Positions 53,079 through 64,000 of a DNA stretch of 64,000 nucleotides are shown piece after piece; the stretch's first letter is position 1, and every line of letters begins with the position of its first letter. The stretch lies in contig OX621246.1 of assembly GCA_951640165.1 (NCBI GenBank), forward strand, positions 35,730,501 to 35,794,500, given 5' to 3'. The stretch comes from Pseudoips prasinana. Its lineage: Eukaryota > Arthropoda > Insecta > Lepidoptera > Nolidae. A model generated the notes under the pieces. It was not told the DNA's origin and made no database searches. It was given only the letters and a program-made list of their open reading frames with translations. Both the position numbers and the translations under genes were made by a program.

Positions 53079-55064
53079 GCGATTAACGGAATGTAAATGA
53101 CAATTGTTTGGGAAAAATAAAGCGCATTCGTTCTGCGAAAAAACGCAACTTTAGCTCCCTGAAAGGAGTCCACGGTAATTCAAGTTTGGATTAACTTTTG
53201 ATTATAAGTGAAATACGCACGGGCTGTGCTCTAACGACTGCCTACTCCTCATATATATCTAACAATGGTATGCAATTAACTTACACAACAATACATCCAC
53301 AATTATTACCATAATAGTTTAAGTGACGCATCTACATTATCTATGACTATCAAATCGTTCTAAGAAAATGGAATTTTCCTAGCTTGCTATTCTTTGCATA
53401 CTATTTATTATTGATGAATTCACGTCGAATTATTCTAATTGGAATGGACGCGTTAATGCTTTTCGGTTCTGAAAATACGCTTGAATTGAATCTGTCGATA
53501 CTCATTATTGTTTTCGCATCGGTACCTAATTTACATTTGATTTACATAGACTCTTAGCTTTGAAGCTGTTGTAGAACATAAAGCGCCAGTAAATATTAAA
53601 GTATTTTAACATTTTAAAGTAGCAATTCTTTAGTTGCTACATTAAGACAAGCTACAAAGACGATAGTTAATACTAATTGTCTTCTCTACTACTAACTTTT
53701 CCAACAGTAAATATATCAACTTTTTACATTTGTGAGACAGGCGCCTTAAGGATGCCATTCGTTTTGCTTAACCGAGTCTTCCGTCTTCCGTATCTTAGTA
53801 AGTGTTCTCCAGTTACAAGCGGATTAAGAAGCTAACGGGGCTCAATATTTTAGTGCAGGGTTTGCTTAAAAACCCTATACACTTCTTCGCTCGTCTCCAT
53901 GTTCCGCCTAGGCTGGTCGTAGGTAGCTTCCCCGAGGAGATCTTCGTTCTTCCATTCCCCATTTCCATTGAAGAAGGATCGTAGTCCAAGCCGTTTTAGC
54001 TAACTACCTTAAGTATTGAAGCAAACACCACCTTACGATGAAATCCTTAGGAAACTAGTAACCAAGATAGTTAGACCTGGTGTTAAATTTAAACTAGTTG
54101 GCTTACCATTGACGATTTACATCTAATGTTTCCACGAAAATCGTGACTGAAGCCTTGTCATATACTCCGATGCATGTTAGTTCTTATATTATCACAGATT
54201 GCTCAGTGCGGCAGAAGAACCCGTGACCTCTTCGGGGGAAAGCTTGAACGCTTTTACACGCTTTGGGCACAGTCTCTAGCTCACAGACAAGTGTCTTGCT
54301 ATATGCCAAATAAATGGGTCTCCGCGAATTTACATGGGCCATTATTTGTTTGAAATTGAATGTAACCGGGTCTGTAGTTTCCTCAGAATATAATATTAGA
54401 TTACCAGTCCGACGTATCTAAGAGTAGATGTCGTAGGAAAGTTAGGTACGAAGTTAGAGATGTTGATTTCAGCTGTTCCATGTGTGAATATGGTAATGTT
54501 GAGAGTAACTTTGATATCTAGTTTCGTATAAAGACTTATGAAACTCCTCGTTTCGATTTAGGAATGTTGGGTAAATTGAAAACTACGTAGTTATATAGTT
54601 TTTGCTGTGTGTGACAGTTTCTAATAGGGTGCCTGCAAATTTAAACAGTCCTTTTTGGCTGTTGGCGTGTGTTTGTGACGGGAATAATATAACTACTAGA
54701 TATCTGTATCAGGCTAACAGCTAAGAGGATGATTGCTTATATTTTACTAAATGAACCGATCGAGCAATGCTTAAATGGAAAGCAGCAACACAGACAAACA
54801 ATGCTTTCAGACCTATCACACAATTTTACACCCAAGTAATGTTGTAATTCCTAGTGAAATATGCAGGACTATAGCAGCTGCCCTGGTACGTTTACACATG
54901 TAAGGTTATTTTTCAACTTTTAACTTTTAAATTACAATACCTTCTTATATGTAGGCGTATATTGTAGCATGGGAAGAGTGTTGTTTTTTTGATAAGACGT
55001 TTATAATTAGCCTAGGGACCTTCCACTGCATTCCCAGACATAGAGGCGAGCGATGGCAGAGATC
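53079..55064. other. No recognised feature (2 kb)
   Basis: A possible decayed tRNA-like piece near 54200-54300 (GAACCCGTGACCTCTTCGG). Otherwise nothing. Confidence 0.45.
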
Positions 55065-55145
55065 GTCTAGCAAAATGAACCTACAAACTAAATCACCCGC
55101 TATAGAGACCACACCTTTGGGTTACGAAATTCGACTCAGAATGGC
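55065..55145 (+). repeat. Short dispersed repeat
   Basis: GTCTAGCAAAATGAACCTAC then CTTTGGGTTACGAAATTCGA resembles 50085-50140 (GTCTAGCAAAATAAAACTAC, GGGGTTTGAACTTTGACTCG) and, weakly, 57430-57485. Possibly a box-B-containing SINE end. Confidence 0.4.
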
Positions 55146-56998
55146 GACCTTATGCAACTGTCGCTCTACGTTAATATGCAAAGACGTGAACCGCTCATCT
55201 GATTAATGATCCTAAAGGGTGTTTTGTGGATAAGAATGGAAGCTAGGAGTCAGGGAAGGAGTACGAGTAAAGGCTCGCCTAGGAAGGGTAGTGATAGCGA
55301 CGCGTTTGCGGTCGTAGGAGGTGCTATTGTATTGTATTCCCACACTGGAACAATGTTATGATATTAACCGACTTGCAATTGTAGTAGGTTCTCAATTCGA
55401 ATGTGTGTGTTCAAGGTATATAACATTTTGTTTTGCACACACAACATTTGAAAAAACGTAAAATTTATATAAAAATATTGGACAGTTGTAATACTTCTTA
55501 TTTCAATGCGGTATTTTTCGTAACACTGTTAGTAATTACATATGTACAAGTGGTTGCTAGTAATGCCAGTACGTTTATGTATTTTACATTTTTCATGAAT
55601 GTATTTACAGCATTTATTGCACCGTTAATTCTACATCTGACGTAGTTCCTTTTCATTGCCTGTATTGAAATAGCTTTTGAATGCCGCATTCAACCATCGC
55701 ACTATACAACCCCTGAATATACGTATTTTGCTGAACAAAATGTTGGATTGCATATTTAAACATACAAGCAGAACCACTAATCTTATTAATTAATAATATA
55801 AAACTAAAGTGGAATCCCTACTGCTAAAACTAGGTAACTTTCCAGGCTTACGTGTGAAAAAGAAAACAATACTGTAATCGACAAAATCGATGTTCCGTAA
55901 CCTCTTTCCTATTTAATCCCCCAAAACTGAACCGAATAAAATTTAAATTTCGAAATCACACGATAAGAAAATAAGCTATGCGTGACCGTTCGTTATTTCG
56001 TTTAAAGTATCGAAATTTGTTTGCCAGACGGTAGTCGAAATAGGTTCGAACGTCGGAAATAGTAGTTTAGTCTAAAAACTTACAGTGGAAAATTAAGAAT
56101 ATGACTGTATGTGGAACTGGCAGCTGGGAATGGCTCTTAATATTAATTTACTTACTTTAAGAATTCGGTGTCAACTTTCTGGTTGGGTCTTTGCGCGGGA
56201 AGGTTGCAAGTTCAATTTCCGCTGCAAATAATATTTCTGTAAAAACGATGATTTGACTAAGACCCTCTGTGCCCCGTAGAGCACTTCAAGCCTTCAGTCT
56301 CGGTTTATAAATAAATAAAAACGGATTTTCATTAGACTTAATAAAAGATAAAAAAATGTTAATTCTAGGTACATGTCTTTATTTTGTAAAGTAAGTAATT
56401 TATGACAATCGTTAGAAGCAATATACTTCTTGCAGTCAATAGTTTAATTCTGCTCGTTAGCCGCAGCTCGTTAGACTGAATACGACTTCAATAGTAATCG
56501 GAAAAAAGGCAAGGAATAAGAAACATGTTTTCTCATTCAATCATTTTTACGTAACACTTGAATGATGAAGAAAATATTTTCTCCAGTTGCTCAGCGTTCT
56601 AATATATTGTGAGGATAACAATATCCAGATTTTCAATAACAAACGCTAAACCAATTAGTTACTTTCTAAACAAAACGTGGTCCATACAAAGATATTGTAA
56701 TTAAATTGTTAAAGACTTTAATCTTCAATTGCTTCCAGAAGACTGATGAAATTGTTAATTTTCTTTGTTTCACGATTTTAATTATATTTCTATGTTTTTA
56801 CTTTGTTTGCGCATTTGTTAATAGAAATTTGACTTTGTTTCAGGTAAGAATCTTTATGAATATCTTTTGGAACATCGTGAATCCTGCAGTAGCGTAAGTA
56901 TGAGGAAAAATATATTTTATTTTTAATGAGAACATTGTATCGTTTAATTTTGTTAATTGTAATATACCTACAACTAGGAGCTTTACCAAAAGTTTACA
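55146..56998. other. No recognised feature (1.85 kb)
   Basis: AT-rich, small frames. A weak box-B-like GGTTGCAAGTTCAATTTCC lies near 56202. Confidence 0.45.
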
Positions 56999-57035
56999 GA
57001 CCGGTGCCGGCAACTGGCTATGTTCGCCTCGCCAA
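56999..57035 (-). mobile_element. 5S-SINE 5' end scrap
   Basis: GACCGGTGCCGGCAACTGGC resembles the antisense family 5' end. Only about 35 bp. Confidence 0.3.
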
Positions 57036-57087
57036 TACGTTAAAATGTATGTAGACGAGTAGTTATGGTATGAATAGTTTTGGACCC

Positions 57088-57350
57088 GAGTTTTGATAAA
57101 TGTGGTGGAAAAAAATCTTACGAAAAGTTGTCACGACACTTTTTGCAGCTGTGCGGCGTGCGCATGTTTCTCTGTCTCTCTCTCTCTTATAGAAAGCAAG
57201 CCAGATATTTTCATTTCTATTTCGCATTGAACAGTGTGGTGTCGCGACGATTATTTTTGTTGAGTGTATACAGGTTTTTTGTACATAATAAATAATAAGA
57301 AATAACTTCGTTCCATCCGGGTGTCCCTTGACACCTCTCAAGTTTTTTAC
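57088..57350 (-). repeat. Repeat R2 copy 2
   Basis: Complement of 39441-39700, with a shorter (GA)n tract and GTGTCGTGACAACTTTTCGT. See copy 1. Confidence 0.75.
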
Positions 57351-59652
57351 TATTATGACGGTTAAAATTTGCCTTTGAGATTAATTGCATAACCGGACGA
57401 TAAAGTAGACCGGGGCCTATAGCTACTCTAGGAAATAAAACAACCAACTAATTGTTGATAAGGCTTGGGGTTTAAAGTTCGACTCAGCGCAGGCACAGAC
57501 ATGAATGTCCGTCTTTATTATCTTATACACTATGTATGTAGAGAATGATTAAGAACAAATTCTGAACCGTTACATCAATTTATGCAAACCATATGTGCAC
57601 ACTCCAAGCTTATATGCATATACACTGAGATTCGGAGGAAAAGTGTCAGCATTCATTTATTAACAATTTATTGAATATTAAACCAGTGAGTTCAAGGACG
57701 AAGAAGTCAATGAGACGCTTCTGTAAGCTCATCGGCAAAACAAAACGAGGTAAACAGCGGAACTGCAAAGACTTTCATGAGGTCCAAATTCGAGGAAATC
57801 AAGCTAGGTTATATTTACATTTATATTAATAAACAAAAGTTAAGTCCATTAAGGGACTTAGCGGTTTTATAATATAAAAAAAATACAACCATCTAAAATT
57901 TTAAAGAAAAGAAAAAAAACACGGACTTACTTTTGCTTGGGTTTAATTTCATTTTATGCATTTCTATTCAATGCTAAGTAGGTAATAGAAACCAAAGTAC
58001 CCAGTAGTAATATTCAACTCTTGGCAGTTGCTATTCAAGTTCCTGTATCTAAATTCTAAACCTAACAAAACTTGAGTCCGTAGCGTCAAAATGCTCTCAC
58101 AGGAGATCGAACTCTCTTGGCAACGTCGCGATTTGGCAGGCCGCCGGTGTTACACGCCAGCTAGGCTTGATATTGCATTGCATTCCTGGGGGTAGTTATG
58201 CGTTAAATGCTGAAGCTTGAAGCAAGTTTTTGGAGTCAATGAAATGCATTTAAGCTAGAGTCTGATGTAGTATTCAGTACATAATATTTTAATTTGTATG
58301 AAGAAATGAAGAGTTTATTTCTATTGTTGGTAAATGTGTTTTGTGTGAGGTAGAGAAGAGTATAAAGAAGTTCTGCAGGTGTACGGAGGCTGTTCTCAAC
58401 GGCTGTTGCATACCACCGCGACCGTAGGCTATAGGTTCATTAATCTTACACCTAACCTTCGGGTAGCAACAGTTAAGTGAGGCAGACTGAGGAAGCATAC
58501 TACCTTCCGGAATACATTCCAAGGAATTGCATTATTAAGTTAGTTCAGTAACTGGTTTTCTAAAATTTGTTCTGTTTTATGGGCACTTAAAGGTGATTGC
58601 CCATTTCTGTCTCCCTTAAATTAAACCGAGTATGATCATGAAATAAAATCCATTATTCATAACCTATTTTTATAATTATTATTTATTTGTTACGCACAAA
58701 AACTTTGTGGGGTTTAAGTTTTCATGTTTATTGGTTATTTATTTGACTAATTTTTATTTTGAGTACATTTGCAAAGACAGTTAAAGACTGAAATCATTAC
58801 GATCACATTAATCACTTGCAGTAAATATCAAACTAGAGGTCTTGTCATTTTAATAACTTATATTATATTAAGTTGTTCATTATTTAAATGTATTAATATC
58901 GTTAATTAATAGATAGATATTAAAAAAGTGAGTTTTACAAGAGCAACTGACACTTGACAGTATGCGTAACGATCCCCGCAAACGGTAAAAAAAAAGAACT
59001 GTCAATGTCTATCTGGCTGTCATGTTTACTTGGTGAAAAACAAGCATGGTTTTCGGATGTTTTTATCGTTTGTTGCCACTGTTTTTGTTTTAATTAAGTG
59101 TGTCGCCGCCGTTCGTTGTTAGGTCAGGCTATAGTTAGCTTAATTCTACTGTTGTCAATGTTCAATTAAAGAATAACATGCCAAAGCTTATTCTTTCTCT
59201 TTCATATTGAGTGTCATTATCGTTATTGCTTGATAGTTCTAGCATCATCTTACCTGTAAAAAACTATTTAGTTAAAGGGGACATATTTCATATTATTCTT
59301 ACATTGTTGCAGAGCCCATCTTTCAATTTACCAATATTTTTTGAGTAGGTACTCATCTACACCTAACCTCAAAACTGAACTTTGATTAATATTGTTAAGA
59401 AAACCCCACAAAATATTTCTATATTTTTTACTTTATTATATGTCATGATATCACTCCTCTTTTACCTACAATTTTGGTAATCATACAAAATTATTTACAG
59501 AGGGACGAAGCTCTATAGAAGAATGGGCAATTTCCTTTCCACCACTTTTAAGGCTATGCCTTCTTGCTATTAATGTACTCGTATACATATACCAGTATAG
59601 AGAAAATCAGTGCATTAAGATAACAATTTTGAATTTTAATTCAGAAAGTTCC
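57351..59652. other. No recognised feature (2.3 kb)
   Basis: No credible gene or named repeat. Confidence 0.45.
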
Positions 59653-59684
59653 ACGAAGGTACTAGGAATACCTAGTACCTTCGT
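59653..59684. repeat. Perfect 14-bp hairpin, 4-base loop
   Basis: ACGAAGGTACTAGG pairs exactly with CCTAGTACCTTCGT around AATA. Confidence 0.9.
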
Positions 59685-59949
59685 AGGGAAATAACTCAAT
59701 ATCTGTATATTCTTTTAACTGACTTCCATTGAACATATCAAATCTACGATGGAGAACATTATAATGAATATGTTTAGAGACAGGTACTTTTGAAATTCGT
59801 GAAGCCTTGATGAATATTTCATTAAGTTAATGTAGCTTTATTTAGTTAATGAAGCTTGATTAAATTCTTCACTTAAACAAAATCTAAGTAGGTACTTGTA
59901 GTGTTTTCATATCCGTCACAACAAATATCCGTCTTATGTTTGAAGCACT

Positions 59950-60110
59950 TGTCTTTGTCGCAAAATGATCGCCGAGGTTAAGCACGTAGGCACCTGATCA
60001 GTCTCTAGATAGATGATCGCCGAAGTGATTAAGTCTAAGCGTCTTCGTGCGTCTGAAGGCACTGAAGGCTGGTTAGGATTTCGGCCCTGGAAGCTGAATC
60101 AACGATTGAT
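59950..60110 (+). mobile_element. 5S-SINE, diverged
   Basis: GATCGCCGAGGTTAAGCACG, then GATCAGTCTCTAGATAGATG and GCGTCTTCGTGCGTCTGAAG, in family order with many changes. Confidence 0.6.
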
Positions 60111-60221
60111 TAAGTCATTTTTAACCTTTATTTATTTGAACCTCATTCACGAAAACGATGTTCGACGACTTAGGCGGTAGAGCCCCTGGTTGTAGGTTCT
60201 GCAAGGAAGAAACTGGGCGGT

Positions 60222-60298
60222 ATTGACTACTCTTGTCAATATGATACTTACCGCCTATAAGATAGTCAGTAAGTATCATATTGACAAGAGTAATCAAT
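60222..60298. repeat. Hairpin with 30-bp arms
   Basis: Arms 60228-60251 and 60269-60292 are exact complements (24 bp). With one mismatch they extend to 60222 and 60298. The loop is 17 bases. Confidence 0.9.
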
Positions 60299-60914
60299 GT
60301 GTTATATACCTAGGTTTAAATATTCTATAGTTAGAATTTACAACGTTTTTTCTTTTAAATTTCGTCTTATCCACTAAGTAAAATACGCCAAGAAATCCTT
60401 TTTCTTTAACATATAGGTAATTACAATTTGTTATTGAAATGTGTTTTCTTAAATCTGCTTACTCCCAAGCAATTGCATTGCTTACATCCTAGGACTTTTT
60501 ATAATACGCCATGGTACACAATTTAGCATTGATGGTTTTAAATTCAATTCAAAATTAGGAGGCCCGTATGTCACTTGCCGATTGGGGAGCACATTAAGAT
60601 GTGAATCCCACCGTTTGTAAACATCAGGTGCAGGTTCCAAAACCACAATACCTCAGTCGGCGCTTAGCAGTTCAGTAGATCATGGAGATTAGTGCCAGTC
60701 AAGCAGCCGGTTGACGGCCGGCCAGCTGGATAGACGATTCATCATGGTGTCCAACGAATAGCCAGTAATTAAGTCTGATAATCATCGCGGCGCCGACGTG
60801 TAGGATCTTGATTAATCGCGATGACTAATACCAGGGTTACTGGTTTGTTCCTGTAAAAATGTAGTAATTTGACGAATTGAACAAGATTTATATGGGATTA
60901 TTCAGAAAGCATTC
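60299..60914. other. No recognised feature
   Basis: No credible ORF. Confidence 0.45.
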
Positions 60915-61166
60915 CCCGGCAGTTTGGCGTGGTTGGTAGGTACTTGCGTATCACACCGAAGGTCGTGAGTTCCATTCCCATTCAGGACAGATTTGTCTGC
61001 ATGAACATGTCGGTTTGTCTTGAGTCTGAGTTGTAATTCCCTATATAATTATGTATTTACAAAAAAAAAGTTAGTATAATAATATGTTGTATCAGTTATC
61101 TGATTGTCATAGTGCAAGCACTGCTTAGTTTGGGATCAGATGATCGTGTGTAAATGTCCCAGGATA
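60915..61166 (+). mobile_element. SINE-B, near full length
   Basis: Head AGTTTGGCGTGGTTGGTAGG with a decayed box B (GAGTTCCATTCCCATTC), body, and GTCCCAGGATAATAG at the end. Confidence 0.8.
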
Positions 61167-61195
61167 ATAGTATTAATTTTGAAGTTCGAACTTTA

Positions 61196-62167
61196 GACCA
61201 GGGTAGAAGCCTTTAAAAATAATAAAAAGTGAAATAAAATAATAGTAGGATGAAACCCATTATAAAAGGAGGGGAATATTATAAAAAATAAGGAATAATA
61301 ATTTACGGGCGATCAGAGGTCGGGAAGGGGATGGGGGTGAGTTTTTAAGGGTAAACAACGGTTTTTCTCGATTTCCGGCAAAACTAAAAGACCTATCGAA
61401 AAAAGTCAAATGGTAAAGTTGTAGGTAATAAAAAGATCTAAAACTTTTGTATTTACACTTTTTTCACATAACGTCAAAATTTATGTGAATAATTCAAAAA
61501 ACCAAGTTTTTGGTTATTTATTTTTATCTTTTACAATTTTTTTTCTTTTTTAACGAAATTTGGTGAAACCTTACCTTTTTATGTCCCAAATACGCCGTAA
61601 TTTATTTGATTAAAAATATTTATTTTTTCACCTTAAAAACACCCTAATTTTCAATCGAAAACTCACCCGTCAAAATATCAGATTTAGACGGGTGAGTTTT
61701 CGATTGAAAATTAGGGTGTTTTTTCGATGTTAATTCAAAATAAGGTGAAAAAATAAATATTTTTAATCAAATAAATTACAGCGTATTTGAGACATAAAAA
61801 GGTAAGTTTTCTCCAAATTTCGTTAAAAAAGAAAAAAAATGTAAAATATAAATTAAAAAACCAAAAACTTGGTTTTTTGAATTTTTCACATAAATTTTGA
61901 GGTTATGTGAAAAAAGTATAAAAACAAAAGTTTTAGATCTTTTTATTACCTACAACTTTGCGATTTGAAGTTTTTCAATAGGACTTTAAGTTTTTCCGGA
62001 AATCGAGAAAAACCGTTTTTTACCCTGTTAAACTCACCCCCATCCCCTTCCCGACCTCAGATCGCCCGTAAATTATTTTTCCTTTCATTTTTATAATATT
62101 CCCCTCCTTTTATAATGGGTTTCATCCTACTATTATTTTTTGGTTTTAAAAATTATCGACCCTGGTC
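61196..62167. mobile_element. Large foldback element, arms about 480 bp, flanked by TA
   Basis: The left arm (61196-61671) and right arm (61687-62167) are near-perfect complements around a 15-base centre. Ends are GACCAGGGT and ACCCTGGTC with TA on both sides (61194-61195, 62168-62169). Blocks seen in both arms include AATAGTAGGATGAAACCCAT and its complement, and CCCATCCCCTTCCCGACCTC. No transposase ORF exists. By target site it fits a Tc1/mariner-type foldback, but that is inference. Confidence 0.85.
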
Positions 62168-63213
62168 TACTTCGAATTCTAAATATGAAGTCGGTCTGTA
62201 AAATACAGAATGCTTATTTCTATATACCTACTAAGTGAGTATATAATACATATATTTTTAGTGAGTACAGTTATTGTGGCGGATTTAAAAAGCATAAAGT
62301 AAAAGTTCACTTGTCGGTCGCGTCATTGTGCAACTTTTATCGGAGAAAGTTAAGCTCTCCTTTACCTTAACGTTTACAACCTGCACTTAAGTTTAAGATG
62401 TTTACATCGATGTGTACTTCGTTTTATGAGTAACAAACAGCTCATCTAAAATGCTTGTATGAAACTAAATAGACAGGGTTTTAGGTAATTAGTGTTCTCA
62501 GTTCGAGATTGATTTACAGAAACTTTGAATCACGATAAACATTAAAAACAAATCACCGACTTCAAAACTAAATAAAAGTATTAAATGAGACGGATTAAAC
62601 AGCTATACACTAAATTATAAGAAAGAAAAACTAATTTGTGTAGTAAGTGACACCAACATCAAATGTTATTTAATAATTTAGTTTGCCCTTATAGGCTACA
62701 GCTAAGATTAAGTGGATCTCAATATCGGCATTTTGTTTTTTTAAATCAATTGTATTTTAGCACTTTTAACTATTAGGTCCAGTAGTAGGTCTAGTAGCAA
62801 ATCATCAAGACTTATTATTATTCTAAAAATAGTAATACGTTTTAAATATTGTTTAATATTGTTGTGCTCGAATATGGCAATAAGGAAAGTTCTCGCTTCT
62901 CTCATATTATATTATGTTAATTACCTACCTATCTTCTATTTTAAGTTTTAATTATATTTTCTGTGTTGTGTATAATTCTAATTATTGACGTGCATAAGTG
63001 TACCATGTGTTTCTAAGTGCAATAAATATATTTCTGATTCTGATTCTATAATGTTTAGGAAACAAACATATGACTTTGTTATAGAACGGAAACTGGCAGG
63101 TGCATCGTGCATCGAAGTCTGTCGGGAAGCAGTAATGTATTGATCGGACCCTTTCACTGCTCGCCGCTCTGAACAATGTAACTTGTGCATTTTATTTCAT
63201 ATTGTATTTTATT
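62168..63213. other. No recognised feature
   Basis: AT-rich, no credible ORF. Confidence 0.45.
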
Positions 63214-63217
63214 TTAA

Positions 63218-63310
63218 CACTTTCGATGCTCAGCACCCGATTGGTGGGTTAAAGACACGTTGGCATGCCCACCACCCGACTATCGGGTTCATGGCGTGGC
63301 TACAAAAGTG
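63218..63310. mobile_element. 93-bp TTAA-flanked mini-element
   Basis: TTAA at 63214-63217 and 63311-63314, with inverted ends CACTTTCGATG and CTACAAAAGTG (about 8 of 11 paired). The interior is partly self-complementary (CACCCGATTGGTGGG / CCCACCACCCGAC). It is a piggyBac-type MITE by target site; its ends differ from those of the 28058 element. Confidence 0.6.
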
Positions 63311-63467
63311 TTAACCTTGTTAATAGTTGTAGAGTTACTGTGCCATTTCGGCTTCGAGACTGATGTAGTGTTGTTTAGTGTCTCAATGAATTCTTATGAG
63401 TGTAATGTAGCCCATTACTGTTATTTCGCCTATATTTGTATAGGCCGGCTCTCCGTGGCGGAGGAAC

Positions 63468-63625
63468 CATATTAGGCGCAGGACCGATAGCTTTACGTGC
63501 TCTACGTGGCGTCTTATACCATCAACTTCAACACTCCGAGAAGCTACTGGGTGTTTGTCCATTCAAAAAATCTTGCATACCCTACCCAAGACCTCGTTAT
63601 CAGCGGTTAACCAAAGCAGTAGTCA
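63468..63625 (-). mobile_element. SINE-C, diverged
   Basis: TTAGGCGCAGGACCGATAGC, TTTACGTGCTCTACGTGGC and ACCCAAGACCTCGTTATCAG follow the antisense family order. Confidence 0.55.
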
Positions 63626-64000
63626 AATCGATGGATTGATCCTAAATTAGTGGAACTAATCCATTTTGGGATTAGAATCAAAGAGAATCCATCCTAGTTT
63701 GCTGATCGTCTAGTGCCGACTTTATGTAATTATTACCTGATCGCTCTAACTTTATTACAAACTTCCGACAGTGGAGTGCTTGGTTGAAATTTCTTTTCTT
63801 ATTTTCGCAGTTGTCTTCAAAATGATTTATTTTGTAATATTAATATAACACAATTTTTATGATTTTACTTTCCTGTTTCAATTATGTTATGTCGTATGTT
63901 TATATTGAGGCTTAATTCAATCTTGTTACTTCATGTGAAAACCCCGTAGATTGATTGGTCTTTTTGTGAAGATAAAAAGTACGCAAGACAATATGACTAC
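63626..64000. other. No recognised feature
   Basis: AT-rich, no ORF. Confidence 0.45.

Overview
The window looks like repeat-rich, AT-rich nuclear DNA from a moth or butterfly (Lepidoptera). The evidence is the mix of repeats: RTE-type LINE 3' ends with (CAT)n tails, a CR1/L2-like LINE, several tRNA-derived SINE families, Helitron-like elements ending in a hairpin plus CTAG, TTAA-flanked piggyBac-like elements and many small foldback MITEs. There is no bacterial gene organisation, and I found no host protein-coding exon I would defend. The only confident host gene is an initiator methionine tRNA at 36866-36937 (minus strand). The window is best read as intergenic or intronic DNA built from layered mobile elements.

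Names used below are my own. SINE-A has a tRNA head with an Arg(ACG)-like anticodon loop and a (TAA)n tail. SINE-B has a tRNA head with a Glu(TTC)-like loop. SINE-C is a longer tRNA-headed family. 5S-SINE is a family whose head matches 5S rRNA, including its internal promoter boxes. MITE-1, -2, -3 and -D are foldback DNA elements. R1 and R2 are dispersed repeats of unknown class.

Layout. 1-7200: SINE-A/B/C copies, Helitron-like pieces, a TA-flanked foldback MITE and three 5S-SINE copies, two of them tail to tail. 7200-16700: mostly unique DNA, MITE-1 copies in opposite orientations (one interrupted by a SINE-A), a Helitron-like element with two snap-back hairpins, and LINE C-terminal fragments ending in (AAG)n, (GA)n and (TA)n tails. 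16700-26500: a complete 212-bp Helitron-like element, several 5S-SINEs including one with a clear 9-bp target-site duplication inside an RTE 3' end, and a 5'-truncated CR1/L2-like LINE. 27944-30120: a three-level nest, with an RTE 3' end inside a 1.94-kb TTAA element inside a SINE-A. 30400-36100: LINE remnants, SINEs and MITE-D. 36866-36937: tRNA-iMet. 37400-44250: a foldback tRNA-like SINE, R2, a related pair of retroelement 3' UTRs, 5S-SINEs and MITE-2. 44250-61000: sparse, with long stretches where I recognise nothing, a CpG-rich patch, a CRE/E-box patch and one ORF with a weak PIG-Q-like motif. 61196-62167: a foldback of about 970 bp. 63218-63310: a 93-bp TTAA mini-element.

Most interesting are the 5S rRNA-derived SINE family, the unusual number of perfect short-loop hairpins (a signature of template switching), and the precisely datable nested insertions. 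Element boundaries were placed by eye and may be off by several bases. Copy identities are descriptive, not computed.
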